DNA of 6,663 nt from Clostridia bacterium (GCA_022791735.1 JAAVZQ010000017.1:1-6663), one strand, 5' to 3'. Shown: positions 1 through 6,050, numbered from the stretch's first letter. Program-made: numbers and translations. The notes: a model not told the origin generated them from the sequence alone.

Positions 1-6
1 CCTCCC
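1..6 (-). promoter_or_regulatory. Ribosome binding site of a gene starting beyond the left edge
   Basis: Read on the minus strand, the last six bases are GGGAGG, a strong Shine-Dalgarno core. It lies about 35 bases downstream of a good promoter (41-69), so a minus-strand gene very probably starts just outside the window. Its start codon is not visible. Confidence 0.55.
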
Positions 7-40
7 ACAGCAATCTTAATTGATTACTTTCTATAATACT

Positions 41-69
41 ATGATACTATATTTTACGCATTAAGTCAA
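41..69 (-). promoter_or_regulatory. Sigma-A type promoter for the gene beyond the left edge
   Basis: The minus strand shows TTGACT at 64-69, a 17-base spacer and TATCAT at 41-46. It points out of the window toward the GGGAGG at 1-6. The spacing is ideal and each hexamer has one mismatch to consensus. It starts right after the possible extended end (74) of the small gene upstream. Confidence 0.6.
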
Positions 70-114
70 TGTTTTATTCAAAAAATTCTAAGCCTATTTT
101 TTCATTGATTATGC

Positions 115-492
115 TCAAATATTTCCCATCAATTTTACCGAATTTCCTCGTTTGAACAATATTTTTTTCATCAATAATAGAACATCACCTTTAGTAATAT
201 TTATATTATTAAATATATAGTTATTATTTTTTAATATATAGTTATCATTTACTATACTTTTTAATTTTCTATCTAGTCTTTCATAAGTATATGTATCAAT
301 TTTGTAATTTTTTAATGTATATTGAATCATATTGTTATATATAAATTCTTCATCTTTTTCATTTTCTATTTTTTCTGTTTTATCTATAATCCAAGTAAAA
401 TATAGTTTTCCTCTTTTTACATCTTTATCTACTTTTAGATTTTTTCTAAATTCTCTTAATTTTTTCAAACAATTTATATAACTTTGTTTCAC
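115..492 (-). CDS. Small hypothetical protein, possibly frameshifted near its 3' end
   Basis: I do not recognise this 125-residue protein. It is rich in Lys, Asn, Ile and Tyr, has no signal peptide or membrane segment that I can see, and looks cytosolic. The start is GTG at 490-492, chosen because TCTCCTT on the plus strand (AAGGAGA on the minus) lies 8 bases upstream, behind a good promoter at 530-558. After residues ITKGDV the frame becomes a hydrophobic and basic tail. Another frame entered by a -1 shift at about 180 gives a more natural tail (IIDEKNIVQTRKFGKIDG, then KYLSIINEKIGLEFFE) that stops at 74. That would make a protein of about 139 residues. This shift is in the opposite direction from the CGG-linked shifts elsewhere and involves no CGG, so it may be a mutation, a sequencing error or chance. 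It has no in-frame CGG. Confidence 0.6.
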   Translation of the reverse strand: MKQSYINCLKKLREFRKNLKVDKDVKRGKLYFTWIIDKTEKIENEKDEEFIYNNMIQYTLKNYKIDTYTYERLDRKLKSIVNDNYILKNNNYIFNNINITKGDVLLLMKKILFKRGNSVKLMGNI

Positions 493-529
493 TAATACAC
501 TCTCCTTGTAGATTTATTTTACCTTTTAT

Positions 530-558
530 ATTGTATCAAACTTTTGTTCTCTTATCAA
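530..558 (-). promoter_or_regulatory. Sigma-A type promoter of the small hypothetical gene
   Basis: On the minus strand TTGATA (553-558) is followed by a 17-base spacer and TACAAT (530-535). Each hexamer has one mismatch to consensus. The predicted transcript starts some 30 bases upstream of the AAGGAGA site and the GTG start at 492. Confidence 0.65.
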
Positions 559-623
559 TACATTTTAATCACTTTCTAACAAATTTTGATAGAAAAAAAT
601 ATATGTATCTTATAAATGAAATA

Positions 624-659
624 GTCATATAAATATTGATAATTCAATACTCATATGAC
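624..659. repeat. Imperfect inverted repeat / hairpin
   Basis: The outer arms GTCATAT (624-630) and ATATGAC (653-659) are perfect complements. After a 3-by-3 mismatch, inner arms TATTG (634-638) and CAATA (645-649) pair around a 6-base loop. No T-tract follows on either strand, so it does not look like a terminator. Function unknown. Confidence 0.5.
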
Positions 660-759
660 CATTTTACCGATAAGAAAATTGTGCGTTAGCGAAATCAAAG
701 ATTTTGAGCATTTTTTGCCTAAAATTTTTGACCAATTAAAAAAGCTGAGCTGAGAATAC

Positions 760-835
760 TTTTCAGGTATTCCACCCCAACTATTGACATTGAACCCTTT
801 TTCAGGTATCTCACCCCAACTATTGACATTGAACC
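760..835. repeat. Two tandem copies of a 37-base repeat, period 39
   Basis: Copy 1 is 760-796 and copy 2 is 799-835. They are identical except for a TC to CT swap (771-772 versus 810-811). Both start TTTTCAGGTAT and contain CACCCCAACTATTGACATTG, ending GAACC. A further GAACC follows at 836-840 as a partial echo. Such long near-identical direct repeats in noncoding DNA resemble subterminal repeats of some insertion sequences, but no element is identified. Confidence 0.8.
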
Positions 836-857
836 GAACCGTACTTTCCTAGTAAAT

Positions 858-894
858 AAAAAACAACCTACAAACTTTATAAGTTCGTAAGTTG
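858..894 (-). terminator. Intrinsic terminator of the tRNA-Gly transcript
   Basis: On the minus strand, arms at 881-894 and 864-877 form a 14-bp stem with only G-U wobbles and no mismatch, closed by a 3-base loop (878-880). Six T follow (863-858). It lies 9 bases past the tRNA 3' end. Confidence 0.9.
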
Positions 895-902
895 CTATAA
901 AT

Positions 903-976
<74 letters not shown>

Positions 977-996
977 ACTATCTTTAACATTTATTA

Positions 997-1025
997 ATTA
1001 TAAATGTTATTTCATATTTTGTCAA
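997..1025 (-). promoter_or_regulatory. Consensus promoter of the tRNA-Gly gene
   Basis: On the minus strand TTGACA (1020-1025), a 17-base spacer and TATAAT (997-1002) are perfect matches to the sigma-A consensus. The tRNA 5' end is 20 bases past the -10 box. With the terminator at 858-894 this makes an isolated single-tRNA transcription unit. Confidence 0.9.
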
Positions 1026-1092
1026 TACTTTTTAAAAAATTTCTTAAAATTATTTATAACTATTTAGTTCACCAAGCAAAATAAGCTTAACA

Positions 1093-1593
1093 TTATGAAT
1101 TATAGGCATTTTTGCCATAAGTTATATATTCATATCTATATGGATTATTTTCATCAGTTATCCCTTGCTCTTTCTCTACAATTTTCCATTCGTTCTCATC
1201 TATTTTTGGAAAAAAAGCATCTGCTTCAAATTCTTCATCTATTTTTGTTATATACAACTTTTTTGCATACGGCATGAGCATCTTATATATAGATGCTCCA
1301 CCTATTACAAAGTTTTCTTCCTCAGAATTTATATATTTCTCTATTTCTTCTAAATCGCATAAAACTTCTACCATCTCATGGTCATACTTATATTCTTTAT
1401 TATGTGTAAGAACAATATGTTTTCTATTTGGTAAAACTCTACCCAAAGATTCAAAAGTTTTTCTTCCCATAATAATTGTTTTACCAGTAGTAAACATTTT
1501 AAATCTTTTTAAATCCTCTGGTAAATGCCAAATTAACTTATTATCTTTGCCTAATTCATTATTTTTTCCAATTGCAGCTATTATGCTTAACAT
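1093..1593 (-). CDS. folA: Dihydrofolate reductase
   Basis: Reduces dihydrofolate to tetrahydrofolate with NADPH in the cytosol, recycling the dihydrofolate made by the thymidylate synthase encoded just upstream. The 166 residues are a normal length for a bacterial DHFR. Visible motifs are the N-terminal MLSIIAAIGKNNELG, WHLPEDL with the catalytic acid at Asp27, GRKTFESLG at 43-51 for cofactor binding, LPNR at 54-57, and the Gly-Gly of VIGGASIY at 98-99, ending with the usual beta-strand LYITKID. The ATG at 1591-1593 has AAGGAG seven bases upstream. It starts 35 bases after the thyA stop with no promoter or terminator between, so the two are probably one operon. It contains no CGG in any minus-strand frame. 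I see no clear terminator after it before the tRNA promoter. Confidence 0.96.
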   Translation of the reverse strand: MLSIIAAIGKNNELGKDNKLIWHLPEDLKRFKMFTTGKTIIMGRKTFESLGRVLPNRKHIVLTHNKEYKYDHEMVEVLCDLEEIEKYINSEEENFVIGGASIYKMLMPYAKKLYITKIDEEFEADAFFPKIDENEWKIVEKEQGITDENNPYRYEYITYGKNAYNS

Positions 1594-1628
1594 ATTTATT
1601 CTCCTTCCAATATGTCCACATCCTCAAC

Positions 1629-2421
1629 TTAAACTGAGACTGGCATATCTATTTTGCCAAGGTGTTTATAATCTATAAGTTTTATATCATCTATTTTAAA
1701 ATCATAGAAATTCTTTATATCTGGATTTATCCAAAGCTTTGGTGCTGGAAGTGCTTCACTTTTTCTTGCAAGCTGTTCTTTCATTCCTTCTACTTGATTT
1801 TCATAAATATGTGCATTACTAATACATACTGTCAAAAGTCCTGGTTTTAAATCAGTAACTTGTGCAATAAGATGTACTAACACAGCATATTGCACCACAT
1901 TAAACGGATTTCCAAGTGGTAAATCATTTGAACGTATAGTAAGCATACAATTTAATTTTCCATCTGTTACATCCCAGCAACTATTAAATACACATGGATA
2001 CAATGCTCCTGTGTCTAAATATGGTATTTGCCAAAGATTTATTATCATTCTTCTATCTTGTGGATTTGCTTTCAATTTGTTTATAAGAGTATCAATTTGT
2101 TTGAACTCTTTAACAACCCAACCATAAGATGTTCCTATTGTACCGGTCTTCCATTTCCCATTCATCCCAAATGTGTACATTATCTCTTTTCAATTCTTCT
2201 ACATCATTAGATTGTTTCTGAAATATCCATAAAAGTTCTTTCACAGCTGTCTTAAATGCTACAAATTTTGTTGTAAGTATTGGAAATTCTTCTTCTAAAT
2301 TAAACTGCATAATTTGATGTGGCAATTTATACGTTGAAACTCCTGTCCTATTTGTATCATAATAGCCTTCATCTAATACCTTTTCTACAATATCTAGATA
2401 TATTTCATCAAATTTACTCAT
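1629..2421 (-). CDS. thyA: Thymidylate synthase, read with one +1 shift at a CGG codon
   Basis: Converts dUMP to dTMP with methylenetetrahydrofolate, giving dihydrofolate to FolA. Residues 1-92 are read from the ATG at 2419-2421 (GGGAGG upstream at 2427-2432). The next in-frame codon is CGG (2143-2145). Skipping its C gives GGT and restores the frame to the stop at 1629, for 263 residues, a normal ThyA length. Motifs in the joined protein are NRTGV near 24-28, IWDEWEMEDGTIGTSYG across the junction, RRMIINLW near 123-130, the catalytic Cys in YPCVF at about 143, RSNDLPLGNPFN at about 163-174 and NAHIYENQ at about 202-209. Without the shift, translation ends 11 codons after the CGG and loses the catalytic half. 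Alternatives are a pseudogene or a one-base sequencing error, but the same CGG event recurs in two other genes here. Confidence 0.93.
2143..2145 (-). other. CGG +1 recoding site in thyA
   Basis: Minus-strand reading is GAC CGG TAC. The family match continues only as GAC-(C)-GGT-ACA, Asp-Gly-Thr. The residues on both sides (WEMED and GTIGTSYG) are typical ThyA. It is the only CGG in the gene in any minus-strand frame. Confidence 0.85.
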
Positions 2422-2482
2422 AAAAACCTCCCATTTTTCTACACAAAAAGCACCTTCTCAAAAAAGAAGGTACTTTTTTCAT
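2414..2482 (-). CDS. Possible 22-residue leader ORF in front of thyA
   Basis: An ATG at 2480-2482 has AGAGGAG about 6 bases upstream, inside the end of the 272-aa gene. It runs for 22 codons through the terminator hairpin (2445-2479), stopping at 2414-2416 and overlapping the first 8 bases of thyA. The peptide begins MKKVPSFLRRCFLCRKM. The overlap would allow translational coupling to thyA, and ribosomes on it would disrupt the hairpin. Much of the peptide is dictated by the hairpin sequence, so chance is a serious alternative. Confidence 0.25.
   Translation of the reverse strand: MKKVPSFLRRCFLCRKMGGFYE
2445..2479 (-). terminator. Intrinsic terminator after the 272-aa gene
   Basis: On the minus strand AGTACCTTCT and AGAAGGTGCT pair over 10 positions with one mismatch, around a 6-base loop, followed by TTTTT (2449-2445). 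The opposite strand also ends in a T-run (2474-2479), so it may work in both directions. It lies 5 bases past the stop at 2484 and only 24 bases before the thyA start, leaving no room for a thyA promoter behind it. Confidence 0.8.
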
Positions 2483-2483
2483 A

Positions 2484-3302
2484 TTATTCTCCTCTACCTT
2501 CTGGTAAAGCATTTTCAGCTTGTGTAAGTCTTCCTTTAAATACATAAGTAAATGCTCTTGCAACTTTGCTTTGTTTGATTCTTTGCCATAGAGTTGGTTT
2601 TACATTTACTCTTGTATCTTCTAAGTATGTATCTTGTTCTGCTGTAACTGGCACTTCTTCTGTCATCTCTACTGGTGTTGGAATTCCCTTTAATGCGTCA
2701 GCTATCTCAATACCTATATAACTTAAAGCTTTTGATCTATCTTCAATTCTTTCCATATCTATTTCAATATGTAAATTTGCCTCTAAATTAGTTATTCTGG
2801 CTTGTACTAATTTAACAGCATCTTTATAATTATTAGAAGTATCTGATTTTGCTCTACCAATTATTCCTAAAGCATCAATTATATCTTCTTGGAATAATTT
2901 TGAAGCATTTTTCACATATACCTTCCAATCTTTATCTTTCTTAATTGTATTTTCCAATAATTCTTTTAAATCACTTGATAGACCGATATTTTTCTCTCTT
3001 TGTCTAATAAGTTCTTCAATTTGTTTTGTATTTTCTTCAAATTGATTTGTAGCATATTCTACCAAACTATATGCTGCTCTATAAACAGATACCGGAAAGT
3101 TTTTCTTTCTTGGATATTCTATTAAATACATTCTTATAGATTCAATTAAATCCTTAAAATAAGCATCGTCTTCTAGTTGGACTATTTGCTTCTTACTATT
3201 TGGATTAATTAATTTTTGCACTTTGTCAATATTAGACAAAATCTTTTCTTCGGTTATTACCATTCTTATGTTTACTATGCCAGTCTTACTCTTTCTTAGC
3301 AT
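2484..3302 (-). CDS. Hypothetical helical protein, 272 aa
   Basis: I do not recognise this protein. It has no signal peptide and no membrane segment. It is mostly charged and looks helical, with heptad-like stretches around residues 85-125 (for example EENTKQIEELIRQREKN) and 160-200. A Pro/Glu/Val-rich linker at about 207-225 precedes a basic, aromatic tail (LWQRIKQSKVARAFTYVFKG). That tail could bind membrane or nucleic acid, which is only inference. The ATG at 3300-3302 is supported by GGAGGGAGG ending 7 bases upstream; a second Met at residue 14 has no such site. The upstream region carries two candidate promoters and an operator-like palindrome, suggesting regulation. A terminator follows directly. 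It holds no in-frame CGG, and its two out-of-frame CGG triplets are read normally. Confidence 0.85.
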   Translation of the reverse strand: MLRKSKTGIVNIRMVITEEKILSNIDKVQKLINPNSKKQIVQLEDDAYFKDLIESIRMYLIEYPRKKNFPVSVYRAAYSLVEYATNQFEENTKQIEELIRQREKNIGLSSDLKELLENTIKKDKDWKVYVKNASKLFQEDIIDALGIIGRAKSDTSNNYKDAVKLVQARITNLEANLHIEIDMERIEDRSKALSYIGIEIADALKGIPTPVEMTEEVPVTAEQDTYLEDTRVNVKPTLWQRIKQSKVARAFTYVFKGRLTQAENALPEGRGE

Positions 3303-3351
3303 TGTAAACCTCCCTCCTTCGTACTAATGTTATATCTATTTATATGTTTAT

Positions 3352-3380
3352 ATTATATAACATCTAATGAAATACTACAA
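3352..3380 (-). promoter_or_regulatory. Proximal promoter of the 272-aa gene
   Basis: On the minus strand TTGTAG (3375-3380), a 17-base spacer and a perfect TATAAT (3352-3357) lie about 50 bases before the start codon. The -35 box is weaker than in the distal candidate. Confidence 0.55.
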
Positions 3381-3417
3381 TAGTAAATTTAAAATACTTC
3401 TTTAAATTTCTATTACA

Positions 3418-3447
3418 ATTTTATTACAATTGTAATGTAATTGTCAA
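3418..3447 (-). promoter_or_regulatory. Distal promoter with palindromic operator-like site
   Basis: On the minus strand a perfect TTGACA (3442-3447), an 18-base spacer and TAAAAT (3418-3423). The spacer contains a perfect 14-base palindrome ATTACAATTGTAAT (3423-3436), and a half-repeat ATTACAATT recurs at 3412-3420. The core TACAATTGTA fits the TACA-N2-TGTA pattern known for BlaI/MecI/CopY-type repressors. No such regulator is in the window, so the assignment is inference. Confidence 0.45.
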
Positions 3448-3464
3448 CATTTTTTTGAAAATTC

Positions 3465-5178
3465 TTACAAAATTTTTGCAAGTTCTTCGTGACGCTTGAT
3501 TTTAGCAGTGGTTGTCTTGATTAAAGGTTCAGTTGTAATCATTATTTCACGAATATATTTATATGCTGGCATTGTTTTATTTACTTCTTTAATCTTATCA
3601 TGGATAAGATTGTAAATCTCGTCTTCCGCTTGCAACTTGTACATTTCCTGCATTATCTCTGGATTATAAACTACTTTCATACAAATTTTACTATCGCCGT
3701 CAGACTCTGGTTTTCCGTAAGCCATACTCTCTTCTACACCCTCAATTCGATTTACTAAGTTTTCTAATTCTTCTGGATAAATATTTTTTCCATTTTTAAG
3801 AACAATTACATTTTTTTCTCTTCCAGCTATAAATAAATAGCCATCTTCGTCTATATATCCTAAATCTCCTGTTCTAAAATATCCATCAAGAAATGCTTTT
3901 TTATTTGCTTCCTCATTATCACAGTAACCTAGCATAACACTAGGACCTTTCACTTGTATCTCACCAATTCCCTCTTCATTTGGATTTGCAATCCTCACTT
4001 CTAAGCTAGGGAAGATTTGCCCTACGGAACCTTCTCTGTAATGGTCATCCGTTGCAGCAGCTATAACTGGAGATGTTTCTGTAAGACCATATCCTTGTGC
4101 AATTCTAAATCCGAGTTCGTTATACCCTCTTTCTACTTCTCTATCTAGTGCAGCAGCACCATTTATAAATAGCCTTATATTGCCACCTAATACTTCATGT
4201 ATCTCTTTAAATATTTTCCTTCTTGCATCTATATGCATTTTTCTAAGCATATTACTTATTTTACGACCTTTTTCTAATTTCTCTAATTTTCCCTGCTTTT
4301 CTACTCCTTTTAAAAGCTTTTTATACATATTCTCAAATAATACTGGTACAGAAACCATCGCACTTACCTTATAATCTTTTAAGTTCTGCGCAATATGCCT
4401 TATTCCCTCGCAAAAAGCAACAGTAGTCCCTCTATAAAGTGGGTACAAAAATCCCGTTGTACATTCAAAAACATGGTGCATTGGTAAAAACGAAAGCATG
4501 GTATCGTCTTTATTTACATCTAAAACTGATGCAATATCTACAATATTTGTGCAAATATTTTTATGAGACAAAGCAACAGCCTTTGATGCTGCAGTTGTAC
4601 CGGAAGTAAATAGCATTATACTCATTTCCTCTGGATTTATTTCAGCATCTAAAAAGCTTCTATCACCTTCTGATATTAACTTTTTTCCTCTTTCTACTAA
4701 TTGCTTTATTGAATATATACCATCTTGATGTTCTTCCAAATCCATAGAAATTAAGTGTTTTAGTTTTCCTACACCTTCTTTTTTTAGTCTATCTAAAATT
4801 TCATCATATTTTTGAGAATAGCAAATTGCCTCCGCTCCAGAACGTTCAATCAAACTTTTTATTTCATTTTCAGGTAAAGATTTATCAAGTGGAACAACTA
4901 CTCCTGTACCACAAACAATTGCAAGATATGAAAGTCCCCACTCATACCTATTTTCTCCAATTAAAGCAATTCTTTTGCCTTTTAGCCCTAATTTGATAAA
5001 TGCTGTTCCGAAGTGCATCTACCCTGTTTCTAAATTCTTTATGAGTAATTATGTCGAATTTTCCTTCCACATCAGTCTTAAACTTATATGCTGGCAATTC
5101 TCCATATATCTCTCCTGATTTTTTTAGCATATCCTTTAAATCTGTGATTGCTATTGTTTCATGAATACGTTCTTGCAT
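3465..5178 (-). CDS. AMP-forming long-chain acyl-CoA synthetase, read with one +1 shift at a CGG codon
   Basis: Activates a carboxylic acid, probably a fatty acid, with ATP to an acyl-AMP and then to acyl-CoA. The start is the ATG at 5176-5178, with AAAGGGG upstream (5187-5193) and a promoter at 5214-5242. Codons 1-56 end in NRVDAL, and codon 57 is CGG (5008-5010). Skipping the C gives GTAFIKLGLKGKRIALIG, the usual family sequence, and an uninterrupted frame to the TAA at 3465, for 570 residues. Adenylate-forming motifs in joined numbering are LFTSGTTAASK at 189-199, QGYGLTETSP at 361-370, GYFRTGDLGYID at 432-443, GREKNVIVLKNGKNIYPEE at about 452-470, and the C-terminal lysine of TAKIKR near 559. 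The unshifted frame stops 20 codons after the CGG. The exact acid substrate cannot be told from sequence. Confidence 0.93.
5008..5010 (-). other. CGG +1 recoding site in the acyl-CoA synthetase
   Basis: Minus-strand reading is CTT CGG AAC. Homology continues as CTT-(C)-GGA-ACA, Leu-Gly-Thr, inside the well-conserved ALGTAxxxLGLKGKRI region. It is the only in-frame CGG in this 570-codon gene. About eight CGG triplets in other frames of the gene cause no break. Confidence 0.87.
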
Positions 5179-5213
5179 TTTTTATTCCCCTTTAATACAA
5201 ATTCTTTTTATCT

Positions 5214-5242
5214 ATTATATTATTGCTTGCAAAAAAATTCAA
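5214..5242 (-). promoter_or_regulatory. Sigma-A type promoter of the acyl-CoA synthetase gene
   Basis: On the minus strand TTGAAT (5237-5242), a 17-base spacer and a perfect TATAAT (5214-5219). It lies between the restored hemolysin III stop (5264) and the synthetase start (5178), so the synthetase can be transcribed independently. Confidence 0.7.
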
Positions 5243-5263
5243 GTTTTTTATAATAATTTACTT

Positions 5264-5941
5264 CTACATTACATAAAGTAAAATGCATAAGAAATGCAAC
5301 AAACTACCAGCAAAAATGCACAAGTGAAAAATCGAGTGAATATACTTATGTTTTTTTCCGTATCCCATAAAGTACTGCACCAAGAGTATATACAAGTCCG
5401 CCTGCAACCAAAAGTATACATCCATTTGTACCTATTAATTCTGGCAAAGCTGGAAACTTAAATATAATACACCAGCCCATAAGCAAATAACATGCCATAG
5501 AAAACTTTTTAAAATGTTTCAAATCTATTGAATTTAAAATAATCCCAATTATTGCAGCTCCCCAAATAACCCCAAAAATTATCCATGCTGTAACCGGATT
5601 ATCTTGCATTAAACTACACAAAGTAAAAGGTGTATATGAACCTGCAATAAGTAAAAATATCGAACAATGGTCTAATATTTGCAAAACTTTTTTACCTTTA
5701 ACTCTTGCACTAAGTCCATGATATATACTTGACATTGTGTAAAGTAATATCATTGTAAAACCAAATATTGCTCCGACTTACAATTCCATATACATTGTGA
5801 TGCTTTGCAGCTATAACAACGCATAAAACTGTTGCAACAATTCCAAGTACTGCTCCGACATATATGTGATGTCATATTAAATATCTCTTCCCCTTTTGTA
5901 TATGCAGGAAGTATTCTGTCTTTTAACTTAATTCTGGTCAT
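5264..5941 (-). CDS. Hemolysin III / PAQR-family membrane protein, read with three +1 shifts at CGG codons
   Basis: A seven-helix integral membrane protein of the hemolysin III (YqfA/PAQR-like) family; bacterial members have poorly known roles. The ATG at 5939-5941 has AGGAGA at 5952-5957. The first 28 residues include MTRIKLKDRILPAYTKGEEI, a family-typical start. Reading continues through three frames, changing at CGG codons 5855-5857, 5773-5775 and 5358-5360, to a TAG at 5264-5266, giving 224 residues, a normal family length. Joined motifs are SSIYHG near 70-75, DHCSIFLLIAGSYTP from about 90, MGWCIIF, and HSIFH at about 201-205. The His residues of these motifs are the presumed metal ligands, and the last pair appears only after the third shift. 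Each in-frame CGG met along the path is a shift point and there is no other break. A pseudogene with three independent one-base insertions, all at CGG, is much less likely. Confidence 0.92.
5358..5360 (-). other. CGG +1 recoding site 3 in hemolysin III
   Basis: Minus-strand reading is ATA CGG AAA AAA ACA TAA, which would stop after Gly-Ile-Arg-Lys-Lys-Thr. Skipping the C gives ATA-(C)-GGA-AAA and the family-like C-terminus GIGKKHKYIHSIFH followed by a last hydrophobic helix to 5264. A one-base gain in the adjacent run of seven A (5351-5357) would restore the same frame, but would leave Arg where the family typically has Gly. Confidence 0.8.
5773..5775 (-). other. CGG +1 recoding site 2 in hemolysin III
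   Basis: Minus-strand reading is AGT CGG AGC in the frame entered at site 1. The protein continues as AGT-(C)-GGA-GCA, Ser-Gly-Ala, giving NVYGIVSGAIFGFTMILLY, which matches the second transmembrane region of the family. Unshifted, the frame ends about ten codons later at a TGA. Confidence 0.85.
5855..5857 (-). other. CGG +1 recoding site 1 in hemolysin III
   Basis: Minus-strand reading is TGT CGG AGC. The family sequence continues as TGT-(C)-GGA-GCA, Cys-Gly-Ala, giving MTSHICGAVLGIVATVL, the start of helix 1. The unshifted frame becomes a Cys- and Ser-rich nonsense stretch. Loss of the T at the preceding codon (giving HIVG) would restore the same frame, so position alone does not prove the C is the skipped base. 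Confidence 0.83.
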
Positions 5942-6010
5942 ATAAAATCTCTCTCCTATAAAAAAATATATATTATTCTACTATTCTCCCCTTTTTTCCT
6001 TTAATTTAAT

Positions 6011-6041
6011 CACCCCTCATGCAATACACACATGAGGGGTG
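6011..6041. terminator. Strong hairpin after the GC-richer gene, possible terminator
   Basis: CACCCCTCATG (6011-6021) and CATGAGGGGTG (6031-6041) form a perfect 11-bp stem around a 9-base loop, 9 bases past the stop at 6051. On the minus strand the stem is followed by GATTAAATT, without a real T-tract; on the plus strand by GGGAGTTTTG. It is therefore a weak intrinsic terminator at best. It sits at the sharp composition boundary. Confidence 0.5.
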
Positions 6042-6050
6042 GGAGTTTTG

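Larger units (their letters stand above)
559..857. other. Intergenic stretch of about 300 bases without a recognisable gene
   Basis: I see no convincing reading frame on either strand. The stretch holds an imperfect hairpin (624-659) and a tandem pair of 37-base repeats (760-796 and 799-835). The segment 660-760 is non-repetitive and unassigned. It could be a remnant of a mobile element end, but no transposase is visible in it. Confidence 0.5.

Noticed and set aside
823..851. TTGACA at 823-828 as a plus-strand promoter
   Set aside because: No acceptable -10 hexamer at 16-18 bases, and no plus-strand gene follows. The same hexamer occurs in both repeat copies.
1095..1678. Plus-strand reading frames opposite folA and the thyA end
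   Set aside because: They are antisense shadows of clear minus-strand enzymes, Leu/Phe/Ser-rich, with no ribosome binding site and no family resemblance.
5351..5360. Homopolymer (seven A) miscount as the cause of the hemolysin III C-terminal break
   Set aside because: It would restore the same frame but leaves Ile-Arg-Lys. The CGG skip gives Gly-Ile-Gly-Lys-Lys as expected for the family and agrees with the other four sites. It is kept as the main alternative for this one site.
1629..5941. thyA, the acyl-CoA synthetase and hemolysin III as pseudogenes or as sequencing-error frameshifts
   Set aside because: Five lesions, all +1, all at in-frame CGG, with no other stop or frame change and well-kept motifs throughout, are very unlikely as random decay or error. 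Only raw reads can exclude error fully.
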